Source: Nymphalis io (Eukaryota; Arthropoda; Insecta; Lepidoptera; Nymphalidae). From it: a stretch of 64,000 nucleotides of DNA. The notes below the pieces were generated by a model, which saw only the letters and a program-made list of their open reading frames with translations, did no database searches and was not told the origin of the DNA. The translations under genes and the position numbers were made by a program. Of this stretch, positions 21,547 through 30,686 are shown in pieces. Positions within the stretch are counted from its first letter, which is position 1. Every line of letters starts with the position of its first letter. Where the stretch lies: NCBI RefSeq assembly GCF_905147045.1, contig NC_065908.1:7874001-7938000 (forward strand). Reading direction: 5' to 3'.

Positions 21547-22408
21547 ATTAAGTATCAACAACAAGGCACCCAATATGCTTACAATTTCTTTTTGATGATT
21601 TCAATATCATCAAAGATTTTTGATTAAGGTAAGCCCACTTAAAAATCACTAAACTTTTGAGATAATGACTCACTGACGTCCTGACGTCTATCTCTTACTC
21701 ATAATTAGTTACTACTAAAATAACAAACACTTGACATAACCTTGAAACGGCGTTTTAAAATTAAATTTATCGTAAAATAATAACATTTATTTGACATAAT
21801 TACAAAGTTTTTAATTATATTATTCATTATTAGAGCAATTAAACTTTCAAAGCACTTTAAACAGATTTTCTAAGCGGCTGGACGTTAACATTATTAAGGA
21901 CCGATTTTTAGGAATAGTTAAATTGATTCTTTGCCAAATTTTATATTTAAAAAAATATTAATCATAAAAAAGTCCTCATGAAAGCTAATTACCGATTGGG
22001 AACTAAATAAAAACTTTCCATATTATACAAACTAATTAAATTACGTAAATATTTTGAATGAAATTGCATATACACTCGTGTTATTACACGATACCGCAGG
22101 GAAACTAGGATATTATTAGTAAACACACGTTTTCAATTCCGACTGAGCGTTGTACACTGCAGCTGAAGTACAAGGTTGGGGAACGGCTAGGTTAACCACG
22201 CTTCTTCCATCTCTGAGATATAAATTAAACATACATTTTTTACCTGTAGCGTATCAACGTCTAGGATATACAGACGAATAGATTGATGCAACTATTCTAT
22301 ATGCTTTAATGCTGACTCATACTAATTTATTAAGTAAAATATATTAATATTAATGTCTTTGATAATTGATAATATTAAAAGATAACTTTATCTTTGTTTG
22401 AAAATTGT
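21547..22408. other. AT-rich stretch, nothing recognised
   Basis: No gene or repeat recognised. Confidence 0.6.
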
Positions 22409-22622
22409 ATATTTATTTATTTGGATCTCCAACAGTTGTACATAACACACATTCAAAACACGCTTTAGATTAAATTAAAACTAACGATGCACAACCGATT
22501 GCAGGAGAACACACCATTCCGCAACACAATTACAAAAAGAGGTAACAAAATATAGAAACAAAAAAAAAACAGAAACAAAAGGTGGTAACTAATTGGACAA
22601 ATATAATTTAAACAAATTGAAA
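22409..22622 (-). repeat. Family G copy, 3'-UTR-like
   Basis: Minus-strand partner of 11868-12103. It shares the TGTGTTGCGGAATGGTGTGT, CTCCTGCAATCGG and ATCCAAATAAATA blocks with small indels. It is an inverted pair with the other copy, about 10.5 kb apart. Confidence 0.7.
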
Positions 22623-23599
22623 GTTATTTAAAGAAACATCACATTTTGTCCAGTTAATAGATAAAGCTTATTTCTTACTATTACTTTAATCAAGCGTGAA
22701 GTCTTTATTCGCACATAACTTTTAAATTGGACACAGGACTTATTAATTGGATTGTATATGATGAGTTTCTCACTAGTTCTTCTCAGTTGAATTTACATTC
22801 TAAACCGGCAAGTTTGGTAAGTTTGGTAAAGGTAGGCTACATTTAAATTAATCCTATAACACAAAATTCGAAAGAGATTTTAAGCCTACTTTAACAGAAT
22901 ATTTTGTAACAGACCGTTTGACTTTCATATCCATCATTGTAAACACTACTATACTGGTAGGGCTTTGTGCCGGTCCATCTAACTAGGTACTGTGTACTGT
23001 CAAATACTTTATATTGATGCGTTAATTTGGCCACATGTGACCGATTCATTTGTTTACTTGCCTCCAATATATAATAAAAAAGGATCACAACTCATAATGA
23101 ACTTGCATAATTTAGATGTTTAGCGAGCGAGCCGTGTATAGGCAAATAAGCCTGTGTATCAATTAAATACTTATGTACATATAATATGCTAATATATACA
23201 TACATATGTTACTTTACTCTTATGATACCCATTTCATTTTAAATAACTTGTCTACTGTAACTAATAATGGACTTAATTATGATCATGACAGATAGCCTAT
23301 CCAATGTCATATAAGTATGCATTGTCTGAATGACGTAATAAGTGTTTGTAAGGCTTTTTTTGTTTTACTTTTGTTTTTGTTTGCCTATAACTATAATTAT
23401 ATGATATTATAAATTAAATTAAGTCGTGTAAGTCCAATTAAATAACTGCACTATTATTATAATAATGCAGTACTTGCCTATCCCATATTTTGCACGGAAT
23501 GTGATTTTTTTCACAATTATATTATAAAACTTAAAAAATAATAATAAATAAAATAAGAATTTTTATCATTTTTAATATAAATTGTATATTTCCTAACTT
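22623..23599. other. AT-rich stretch, no gene recognised
   Basis: A 65-codon minus-strand frame at 22891-23088 has no recognised motif. Nothing else is seen. Confidence 0.5.
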
Positions 23600-23608
23600 A
23601 TGCGTATC

Positions 23609-23826
23609 TCATGGTCCCTCTACCAGATGCCCAAGGGTAGTATTCTTGCCGCATAACGTTAAACTTTTCATTGTACTTTCTGTGTCACTAGCTATTTTCT
23701 TGGCTTCAGATGTGAAATTTGTATTTTTCAAGTATAAAGTACAGAACACGCCGAGTTCAGGTAACGTATTAGCATAAACAAGACCGTTATGATTTTTATT
23801 CATAGCAACCTCAAGGAAACATGCTA
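23609..23826 (-). other. Coding-like minus-strand frame, possible exon or gene relic
   Basis: The frame (ATG at 23801-23803, stop at 23609-23611) gives 64 residues of mixed, non-repetitive composition, including GLVYANTLPELGVFC and NFTSEAKKIASDTESTMKSL. This is unusual for this AT-rich window and does not overlap any SINE. Upstream, the frame stays open for about 10 codons, past a CTTAG that could serve as a splice acceptor near 23826. I recognise no family. It may be a real terminal exon, a decayed gene or chance. Confidence 0.2.
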
Positions 23827-23915
23827 AGGTTTTTTAGCTTGATAAGGAATTGGTCTGAATATCTTGCAATTTAGAAGAAAGTCGCAATTTGTACATTACA
23901 ATTTAACATTAATTA

Positions 23916-24170
23916 GGTGGTAGGGCTTAGTGCAAGCCCGTCTAGGTAGGTACTACCATCACTCAGATATTTTACCGCAAAATTGCAATACTTAGTATTG
24001 TTGCATTCCGGTTTGAAAGGTGAGTGAGCCACTAAAGGGACATCTTAGTTCTCAAGGTAGGTGGCGCATTGGCAATATTAGAAATCGTTAATATTTCTTA
24101 CATCGCACATGTCATGGTGGTACCACTTACCATCAGGTGGCTTGCTCGTCCGCCTACCGGAATCATAAAA
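23916..24170 (+). mobile_element. SINE-A copy, old
   Basis: Begins GGTGGTAGGGCTTAGTGCAAG and ends ACTTACCATCAGGTGG then CTCGTCCGCCTACCGG and an A-rich tail. Small deletions occur around the GTAATTACAGGCACA block. Confidence 0.85.
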
Positions 24171-24389
24171 CATATATGTTTGCATCCATGACTGGGTTTA
24201 TGTTTAGTTTATAAATTTGTATAAAAATGATTGCTCCGATTTTTTAAATTGTAATTACAGCACTATGGGGCAACGGCCTTCATTACTTGATCGATATTAA
24301 ATAGATTAAGTATATCGAATAAGTATGACTTTAGCCACGCAAGAACATTACAACAATGCAATTTGTGTTTTAATATAACATTTTGTTAA

Positions 24390-24451
24390 TCGGCAGCGAA
24401 GGAAAACATCGTTAGGAAACCTGCATATGACAGTTGGTAGTCTGTTACTAT
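24390..24451 (+). mobile_element. SINE-B deletion remnant
   Basis: GAAGGAAAACATCGTTAGGAA joined directly to the tail word CTGTTACTATG, so most of the body is missing. Confidence 0.55.
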
Positions 24452-24453
24452 GT

Positions 24454-24722
24454 ATAATAATAATAATATCCTGGGACATTTTTTCACACACGGCCATCTG
24501 ATCCCAAATTAAGCTTTTACAGAGCTTGTACTATGGAAACCGGACAACTGATATACTACATATACAACTTTTCTTTTGTAAATACATACTTATATAGATA
24601 ATTACACCCAGACCCAGGACAAACAGACATGTTCATGCACACAAATATCTGTCTTGGGTGGGAAACGAACCCACAACCTTCGGCGTGAAAGGCAAGCATC
24701 CACCAACCACGCCAACCGGCTC
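24454..24722 (-). mobile_element. SINE-C copy, full length
   Basis: On the plus strand it reads from the ATA/AAT repeat tail (24454-24468) to the head CCAACCACGCCAACCGGCTC. The B box is changed to GGTTCGTTTCC on the sense strand. Otherwise it is close to the family consensus. Confidence 0.9.
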
Positions 24723-25189
24723 AAAATGTATGTGAATAAAATCCAAACCTTCCTTTAAGAGAACAAGATATATTTTCCAAGTCGCGAGATATTCATAAAC
24801 CGTTACTAAAATAATTTTACAAAATAAACATTACACAAAATATAAATTTTAATTAGACATATACGATAACATTGGAAGTTATTTAAGTAATTTCAAAGTT
24901 TAAAATTAATATTCGATGTATTTACTTGAACCAGGAGACTTTTCGTGAATTTATATACACATTAACTCTTACTTGATACATTAGCTAAATCAAATTAATG
25001 GCTGTACTCACACGGTAATTACCGAAATAACAGAGTTTACTGTTTCTCATTAGGAGTTGGAGTACAAGATGGTATAACGTTTATGTATTCTAAGTTATAT
25101 TTTGAGAGATATAGGGTTTATTTTTATATAGCAAAGGCACTTATTAGGTAAACCAACTTCATCGGAAGGAGTATAGTTGAATACGAGTA
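24723..25189. other. AT-rich stretch, nothing recognised
   Basis: No gene or repeat recognised. Confidence 0.55.
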
Positions 25190-25260
25190 TTTTTTTATAG
25201 AATAGTAAGGCGGAAGAGCATATGGGCCACGTGATGGTAAGTGGACACTAACGCCCATAG
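25190..25260 (-). mobile_element. SINE-A 3' end, left arm of a head-to-head pair
   Basis: The T run, then ATAGAATAGTAAGGCGG, then GGCCACGTGATGGTAAGTGG, which is the SINE-A 3' end on the minus strand. It stops exactly where the plus-strand part begins. Confidence 0.8.
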
Positions 25261-25421
25261 CGTTCAGGTTTGAGGGATCGGTGAGCCAGTGTAACTACAG
25301 GCACAAGAGACGTAACAGTTCTTAGGCTAGTGCATTGTCGACATAAATAATGTTTAATATTTTTTCCAATGATTAGCATCATCAACATTGCCCGTCTGCC
25401 TAACTATATTAAAAAAAAAAA
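25261..25421 (+). mobile_element. SINE-A 3' half, right arm of a head-to-head pair
   Basis: It starts at CGTTCAGGTTTGAGGG in the family middle and runs to GCCCGTCTGCCTAACTATAT and an A tail. With the left arm it forms one inverted composite lacking both 5' heads. Confidence 0.75.
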
Positions 25422-25439
25422 TTTATATATTAGTATATG

Positions 25440-25811
25440 TAATAATAATAATGTCCTCCAGACCGATTTCGGCCACGGCGGCCAATCTCAACAGAGATTA
25501 GCCAACTATGCAGGAGATATTATTGTGCATAAGTTAGTGCGCAAACGCAGGTGCACTCTCTATTCCGTGACTCTCATAATCCGATGGGACGGCAATCCGA
25601 CACGACCGGAGTTCAGTCGTAGAACCAACGGCTTTACGTGTTTTCCGAGGCACGGGAGGGGACACACTTCCAACTTGCAGACACCGGGCGGCTACTGAGA
25701 ATTTTCCGACAGAAAAACCCAATAACTTTCTATTGGCCTGATTTATGAATTGAACCCAGGACCTCCGGGTCTGCGGCCTTATATCTAGCCACTAGACCAA
25801 TGAGGCAGTCA
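25440..25811 (-). mobile_element. SINE-D copy, full length
   Basis: On the plus strand it starts with an AAT repeat and GTCCTCCAGACCGATTTCGG and ends in the tRNA-like head AGACCAATGAGGCAGTCA. The B box is GGTTCAATTC on the sense strand. Confidence 0.92.
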
Positions 25812-26512
25812 ATATTATCATTAACAGGTTAGATACAATATTAAGCGAAGTTCGTATTAATAAATTTAAGTTGGAGCGCACAGGATTTGTGTTATTAATA
25901 TGTAATATCCAACTTCAAGGGATTCAGCCAGTGGTGTAAAGTTCATCACGTTTACTTTGTCCCGTAGTTAGTTATTTAGGTTATGATTAAAATTTTGATT
26001 ATTTAGTAGTTTGATTATATAAAGTCCGAAGGTTTCGGTGAATTTATAATATTTATTAGAATTATGAGGCCTAATTTCGTAAAAGCGATTTCTTAAAAGC
26101 TTCTTTGTTCTTATACTACTAATATTGTACTACTACTACTACTACTATAATATTAATGAAAGCATTATTATGTATATATTTTATCGTTTTTATTATAGAG
26201 TTAGTTTGTTTGACAGTACTAATCTCTGAAACTACCAGTCGGATTTACAAAAATCTTGTCCATTGTAAACGATACTCGACTGCATAGAGTTAGTAACGCT
26301 TTTGTGGAGCAATTTTTACGATTTTAGAACAGGATCCCAGAAAGCGTTCAAAACGCTGTTGCATAAATTGAAAAAAATTGTAAAGGAACGCTTGTGTGTA
26401 AAGGTATACGATTAGTATGGATGATAAAAAACCTCGGGAATTAAACGATTGCATTTTGAATTCTACTTTATTATATTTAATTTATTTTTATACAATTATA
26501 ACTAACAAAAAG
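25812..26512. other. AT-rich stretch, nothing recognised
   Basis: A short TAC repeat lies at 26128-26147, and ACTACCAGTCGGATTT at about 26232 echoes the decayed repeat at 14084. No gene is seen. Confidence 0.55.
26128..26147. repeat. (TAC)n microsatellite
   Basis: Six to seven TAC units. Confidence 0.9.
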
Positions 26513-26640
26513 GAAGGTTGAGTTTCTTTCGCCGGTTCTCAGGTATATTTTCTCTTCTGAGACAGTGGTAGTTTTTAATTTGACAATCAATAAGTAATGC
26601 TTTATATTTAAATGATTTTTTATATATGAAGGATTTTGAT
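26513..26640 (+). repeat. Decayed retroelement-type repeat
   Basis: The words GAGTTTCTTTCGCCGGTTCT, GAGACAGTGGTAG and TTTGACAATCAATAAGTAAT occur in this order in a widespread lepidopteran repeat that I recall. It occurs once in the window. Confidence 0.5.
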
Positions 26641-27294
26641 TTCGTTTTGCGCATTTCTTAAGGTTGAGGAAAGGACCTGTGCAGTTTCAAGACCCCGCAC
26701 TGCGCAGATAATACTGGATAAAAAGTGTCCCGACTTCTTAATTTATTATCATTATAGTTATACTTTTTATTAATCTATTTATTCATTACGTTTATGTTAT
26801 GTATATCATCTAACAAATCACTTACCGGTTTTATTTTAACTGCAACATTGGAAACTTTAATCGCTATTTTATGGCTATATAAATCTTATACAGTATAATG
26901 TTATGCGATATTAGTGTGAAGTTTGCAAAACTTCTAAGGTTAGTGTGTAGGTGAACTTGTTCTATCATAACCGCAAACGGCCGTTTCACCCTTTGTTGAA
27001 TGCTCGTAAAATGAAGGTAATAAACGAACCCACCATCTAGTCTATATTTTCTTCCATATTTCTGCTCAAGCTTAAAATGTATGTCCAAATTTTAGTCTAA
27101 ATTTCACCACTGTCATTATATCTCATAAAACTGCTCAAAATAAATATAATAAAAAGAAAAAACATTAACAAATATACTTTAAAACGCGACCGTCAATATT
27201 TTATTGAAAAAAAAAAACATTTAATTCATTTTCCTGTATTAAAGAATACTAGAGCATTTCCCGTTTTAATTAAATTTAATTACTTATATTCCTA
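26641..27294. other. AT-rich stretch, no gene recognised
   Basis: A 74-codon minus-strand frame at 26864-27088 has no recognised family. Confidence 0.5.
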
Positions 27295-27414
27295 TTTAAC
27301 CCTCCATTTAAGCAAATAGCTTGTGTTAGGAGGACGAAAATAGACCACGGGCCAGGATCGAACCTGCAACTTTTACATCAATATACAGCCTGTAAACCAT
27401 TGCTCTGTTGACTT
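27295..27414 (-). mobile_element. Family F tRNA-like SINE fragment
   Basis: On the minus strand: CAGAGCAATGGTTTACAGG (A-box-like), GTTGCAGGTTCGATCCTGG (B-box-like), then TTCGTCCTCCTAACACAAG. Clear tRNA-derived design. The 3' end is indistinct. Confidence 0.65.
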
Positions 27415-28624
27415 TGAATATTGACCGTTGCTTCTAATGTTTATTTCTTTAAGAAACTTTGGGGCCCCGGTTATATACAGTATAATATAGTTGTATACCT
27501 ACACCCGTCATACAATTTGTCATATGGGTTGAAGTTAATCATGAATGCTCCGCTAGCCAGGTTCGTAATTTGAAAATTATAAAAACTAAACAACTTCCTA
27601 ATTAAACAGGTTATTAAACGAGATTACCGCGTATTACCGTATAATACCCTTTAATATATTTGCGGTCTTACTTACGTTGTTTTGCGGTTGATTAAACAAT
27701 GCTGTGTCCTCTTCTTTCGAATATTAAATCAAAAATGACAGAATGAGAGAAATGCTTGAATACAACAGCTTTTATAAGTAAGAAAAATTCAATCTAAAGA
27801 GATATTTATCTAATTAATCATCAAAACGCGGATATCCTTATTACCCAGAACAATTAAAAAGTCGATATGTATAAAAATATTTATACGTCAAGGTCTGCGA
27901 TAATCGTGTCAAATAAGCGAAAGTGCGAAACGAGGTCGAACAAGAAAGCGAAAATCGTTACAAGGTTAGACTGTTGCTTAGAGAATGAGGTAATACGCAG
28001 AGCTTGTTCACATAAAACCGCACCGACAGTTTTGTTTCTAGCCGGTTGTCGACTTACTCTATAGATTTTATCATTTCGTATCAACCGTTTCATCTTTAAT
28101 ATGTTAAGTATGTCCGTCCGTTAAGAATGTTCTAATAATTAAATATGTCGCGGCCGAAAGTTTATAATGTGAAAAATGCTATTGAAATTTAAGTTCATAC
28201 TCCATAAATCAACTTACATAATCATCACCGTTCTTTGCTTGTCCGTTTATTCTTTGTCGGCTTTATTTCCGTCCGTCCTCTTATTTTTCCGATTAAATAT
28301 TTAAAAAAAAATAATGATCAGTCTTATCTGCTTAACATCACAGACATTCCTGATGACTGTATTTGCTGGTTGCTTCCATTCCTCATATGGTTGAGTCGCC
28401 GAAGTTCAGGACTTGTGCACTTAACAAAAAATCACTTCTTCGGCTCTTATGACACTCACGAATTATAATATGGTGTGTCCGTAAGCACACAGAAAACATA
28501 CGCCAATTTACATAAGACATTTTTGTCGGAACGATAAATTTTGTCGGTCCGATTTTATATCAACCAGTTAAGAGTTCTCTTCCTCTTATCAAATGATCAA
28601 TTTATTCGTATAGTTATAGTTAAA
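27415..28624. other. AT-rich stretch, no gene recognised
   Basis: Frames at 27867-28064 (+), 27881-28093 (-), 28235-28468 (+) and 28541-28804 (+) carry no recognisable motif. The first two overlap on opposite strands and the last runs into a SINE. Confidence 0.5.
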
Positions 28625-29193
28625 TTAATAATAATAATATCCTGGGACATTATTCACACACGGCCATCTGATCCGAAACTAAGCAGAGCTTGTGCTATGG
28701 AAACCAGACAACTGATATACTACACATACTATTTATCTTTTGTACTTTTTTTTTTTTTTTTTTTTTATAGAATAGGAAGGTGGACGAGCATATGGGCCAC
28801 CTGATGGTAAGTGGTCACCAACGCTCTTAGACATTGGCATTGTAAGAAATGTCAACCAACGCTTACATATCCAATGCGCCACCAACCTTGGGAACTAAGA
28901 TTTTATGTCCCTTGTGCCTGTAATTACACTGGCTCACTCACCCTTCAAACCGGAACACAACAATATCAAGTATTGCTGTTTTGCGGTAGAATATCTGATG
29001 AGTGGGTGGTACCTACCCAGACGAGCTTGCACAAAGCTCTACCACCAGTGTACATACTTATATAGATAATTACACCCAAACTCAGGACAAATAGACATGT
29101 TCATGCACACAAATATCTGCCCTGGGTGGGAATCGAACCCACAACCTTCGGCGTGAAAGGCAGGTATCTACCAACCACGCCAACCGGCTCGTC
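28625..29193 (-). mobile_element. SINE-C copy interrupted by a SINE-A
   Basis: The SINE-C 3' part is 28625-28745 (AAT tail, ATCCTGGGACAT, CGGCCATCTGATCC) and the 5' part is 29049-29193 (TACATACTTATATAGATAAT to CCAACCACGCCAACCGGCTC). The B box is intact (GGTTCGATTCC on the sense strand). The split falls at the TTTGTAAATACATAC site of the family, and TGTAC is repeated at the junctions. Confidence 0.92.
28746..29048 (-). mobile_element. SINE-A copy nested in SINE-C
   Basis: Full length, close to the young consensus, with a long A tail (T run on the plus strand, 28746-28766). Short direct repeats (TTGTAC / GTGTAC) mark its insertion into the older SINE-C. Confidence 0.95.
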
Positions 29194-29287
29194 AAATTAG
29201 TCAATTAAATTAATGTTACAAATTTATAGGTATCTTACATTTTAATTTAGTTCAAACTCATTTGGATATATTATACCATTCATATTA

Positions 29288-29583
29288 TTTTTTTTTTTTT
29301 ATAGAATAGGAAGACGGACGAGCATTTGGGCTACCTGATGGTAAGTGGTCACCAAACGCCCTTAGACATCGGCATTGTAAGAAATGTTAACCATCGCTTA
29401 CATCACCAATGCGCCACCAACCTTGGGAACTAAGATGTTATGTCCCTTGTGCCTGTAATTACACTGGCTCACTCACCCTTCAAACCGGAACACAACTATA
29501 CCAAGAACTGCTGTTTTGCGGTAGAATATCTGATGAGTGGGTGGTACCTACCCAGACGAGCTTGCACAAAGCTCTACCACCAG
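29288..29583 (-). mobile_element. SINE-A copy, full length, young
   Basis: Follows the young consensus with only a few differences, such as ATTTGGGCTACC and ACAACTATACC. The A tail (T run) is 29288-29300. Confidence 0.93.
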
Positions 29584-29597
29584 TAAACCGTCATTAT

Positions 29598-29702
29598 TAG
29601 TATATTCTACCGTCAAATAGCAAAACTTCGTAATGCTGTGTTCTAGCTTCACAGATAAGTGACTCAGTGTTATCACAGATACGAGGACCTTAACATCTTT
29701 AT
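29598..29702 (+). mobile_element. SINE-A remnant
   Basis: An old plus-strand middle segment: TATTCTACCGTCAAATAGCA, GTTCTAGCTTCACAGATAAG, AGTGACTCAGTG, AACATCTTT. It lies beside the young minus-strand copy. Confidence 0.6.
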
Positions 29703-29756
29703 GCGGATAATAAAAATATTAAATATCTAAAACATTCATTTTTACAATATTTGCCT

Positions 29757-29889
29757 TAGAGAGAGGGGATTTGACAGTCGCTCCGGGTCCCACTTGGCAC
29801 AAAGGTTGTCCATTGCCATACAGCGCGGAAATGCGGCCTGCATTATGGGCAGCTTTACGTCGGGTGGGAATCGGGAGGTACTTTTATAA
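29757..29889 (+). pseudogene. Retroelement polyprotein C-terminus fragment, second copy
   Basis: From 29767 the frame reads GFDSRSGSHLAQRLSIAIQR, then GNAACIMGSFTSGG, and ends at a TAA stop (29887-29889). It matches the block at about 20900-21000 (SYLAQRLSLAVQR...SASVLGT) with mostly conservative changes. Upstream coding sequence is lost or out of frame. Confidence 0.6.
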
Positions 29890-30072
29890 ATTTGACTAAA
29901 ATAAAAGAAATTAATAATGCAAATTATTTAAAATTAATATCTCTAAATTAAATTGTTATTCGAAAATACTTTAATAAATATAAAATATATTTACTAAGTC
30001 ATTTTAATTTCATTGAATATACTACTTTTATTTTATTTGTATTTCTCTCTCCCTGTGTGTGTTTGTTTTTTT

Positions 30073-30308
30073 GTAATATATGTAGGTGGACGGGCAATTG
30101 GAACGCTGGATATGTGGTTGCCGACTCTCATAGACATTGGCGCTGTAAGAAATATTAACCATGCCTTACATCCAATATGCCACTAGCCATGACGCAGCTA
30201 AGATGTTATGTCCCTTGTACATGAATTTTCACTGGCTCACTCACCTTTCTAACTGGAACACGACTACATTTTTTACATATATAACATAGAAACATAGCTT
30301 TACCACCA
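30073..30308 (-). mobile_element. SINE-A copy, old
   Basis: Minus-strand order is kept: GGTGGACGGGCAATTGG, TAGACATTGGCGCTGTAAG, CCAATATGCCACTAGCC, GTTATGTCCCTTGTAC, ACTGGCTCACTCACC and GCTTTACCACC. Many substitutions; the block between GTGTTCC and the head is shortened. Confidence 0.75.
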
Positions 30309-30644
30309 AGTAATGTCTGTGTGTGTTGTATTACAATACCATAAATGTATACATCAATATAATAAAAAATACAAGGTCATATTCTAAGGTCAACATTTAA
30401 TGTAAATAGAAATGTGATTCAAGCAGTAACACGAATGTATTCAAAACATGATACTTGATTTGGTAACTTGTTACGGTGAACTTGACATACTAAAGCTCTC
30501 AGCCCACGAGACAATTTGTTTTAATAAATTATGAACGAAATAATCTCCTCAAAATAGAATAACTTACAAGACAAATGTAAATAATTATATTTGAATTAAA
30601 AACAGTTTACTAGGTACTAACGAGTTTACTTACTATGTAATAAC
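30309..30644. other. AT-rich stretch, nothing recognised
   Basis: No gene or repeat recognised. Confidence 0.55.
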
Positions 30645-30684
30645 AAATCTTACGCTGACGTCATCTGATGCTCGAAACCTTATG
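30645..30684. repeat. 30-bp tandem repeat array, left part, split by the LINE
   Basis: Unit 1 is 30645-30674 and contains TGACGTCA, the CRE/ATF palindrome. Unit 2 begins AAACCTTATG (30675-30684) and is broken by the LINE. It resumes at 33305. Confidence 0.8.
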
Positions 30685-30686
30685 TT

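Noticed and set aside
26864..27088. A 74-codon minus-strand frame.
   Set aside because: No recognised family, and the surrounding sequence gives no splice or promoter support.
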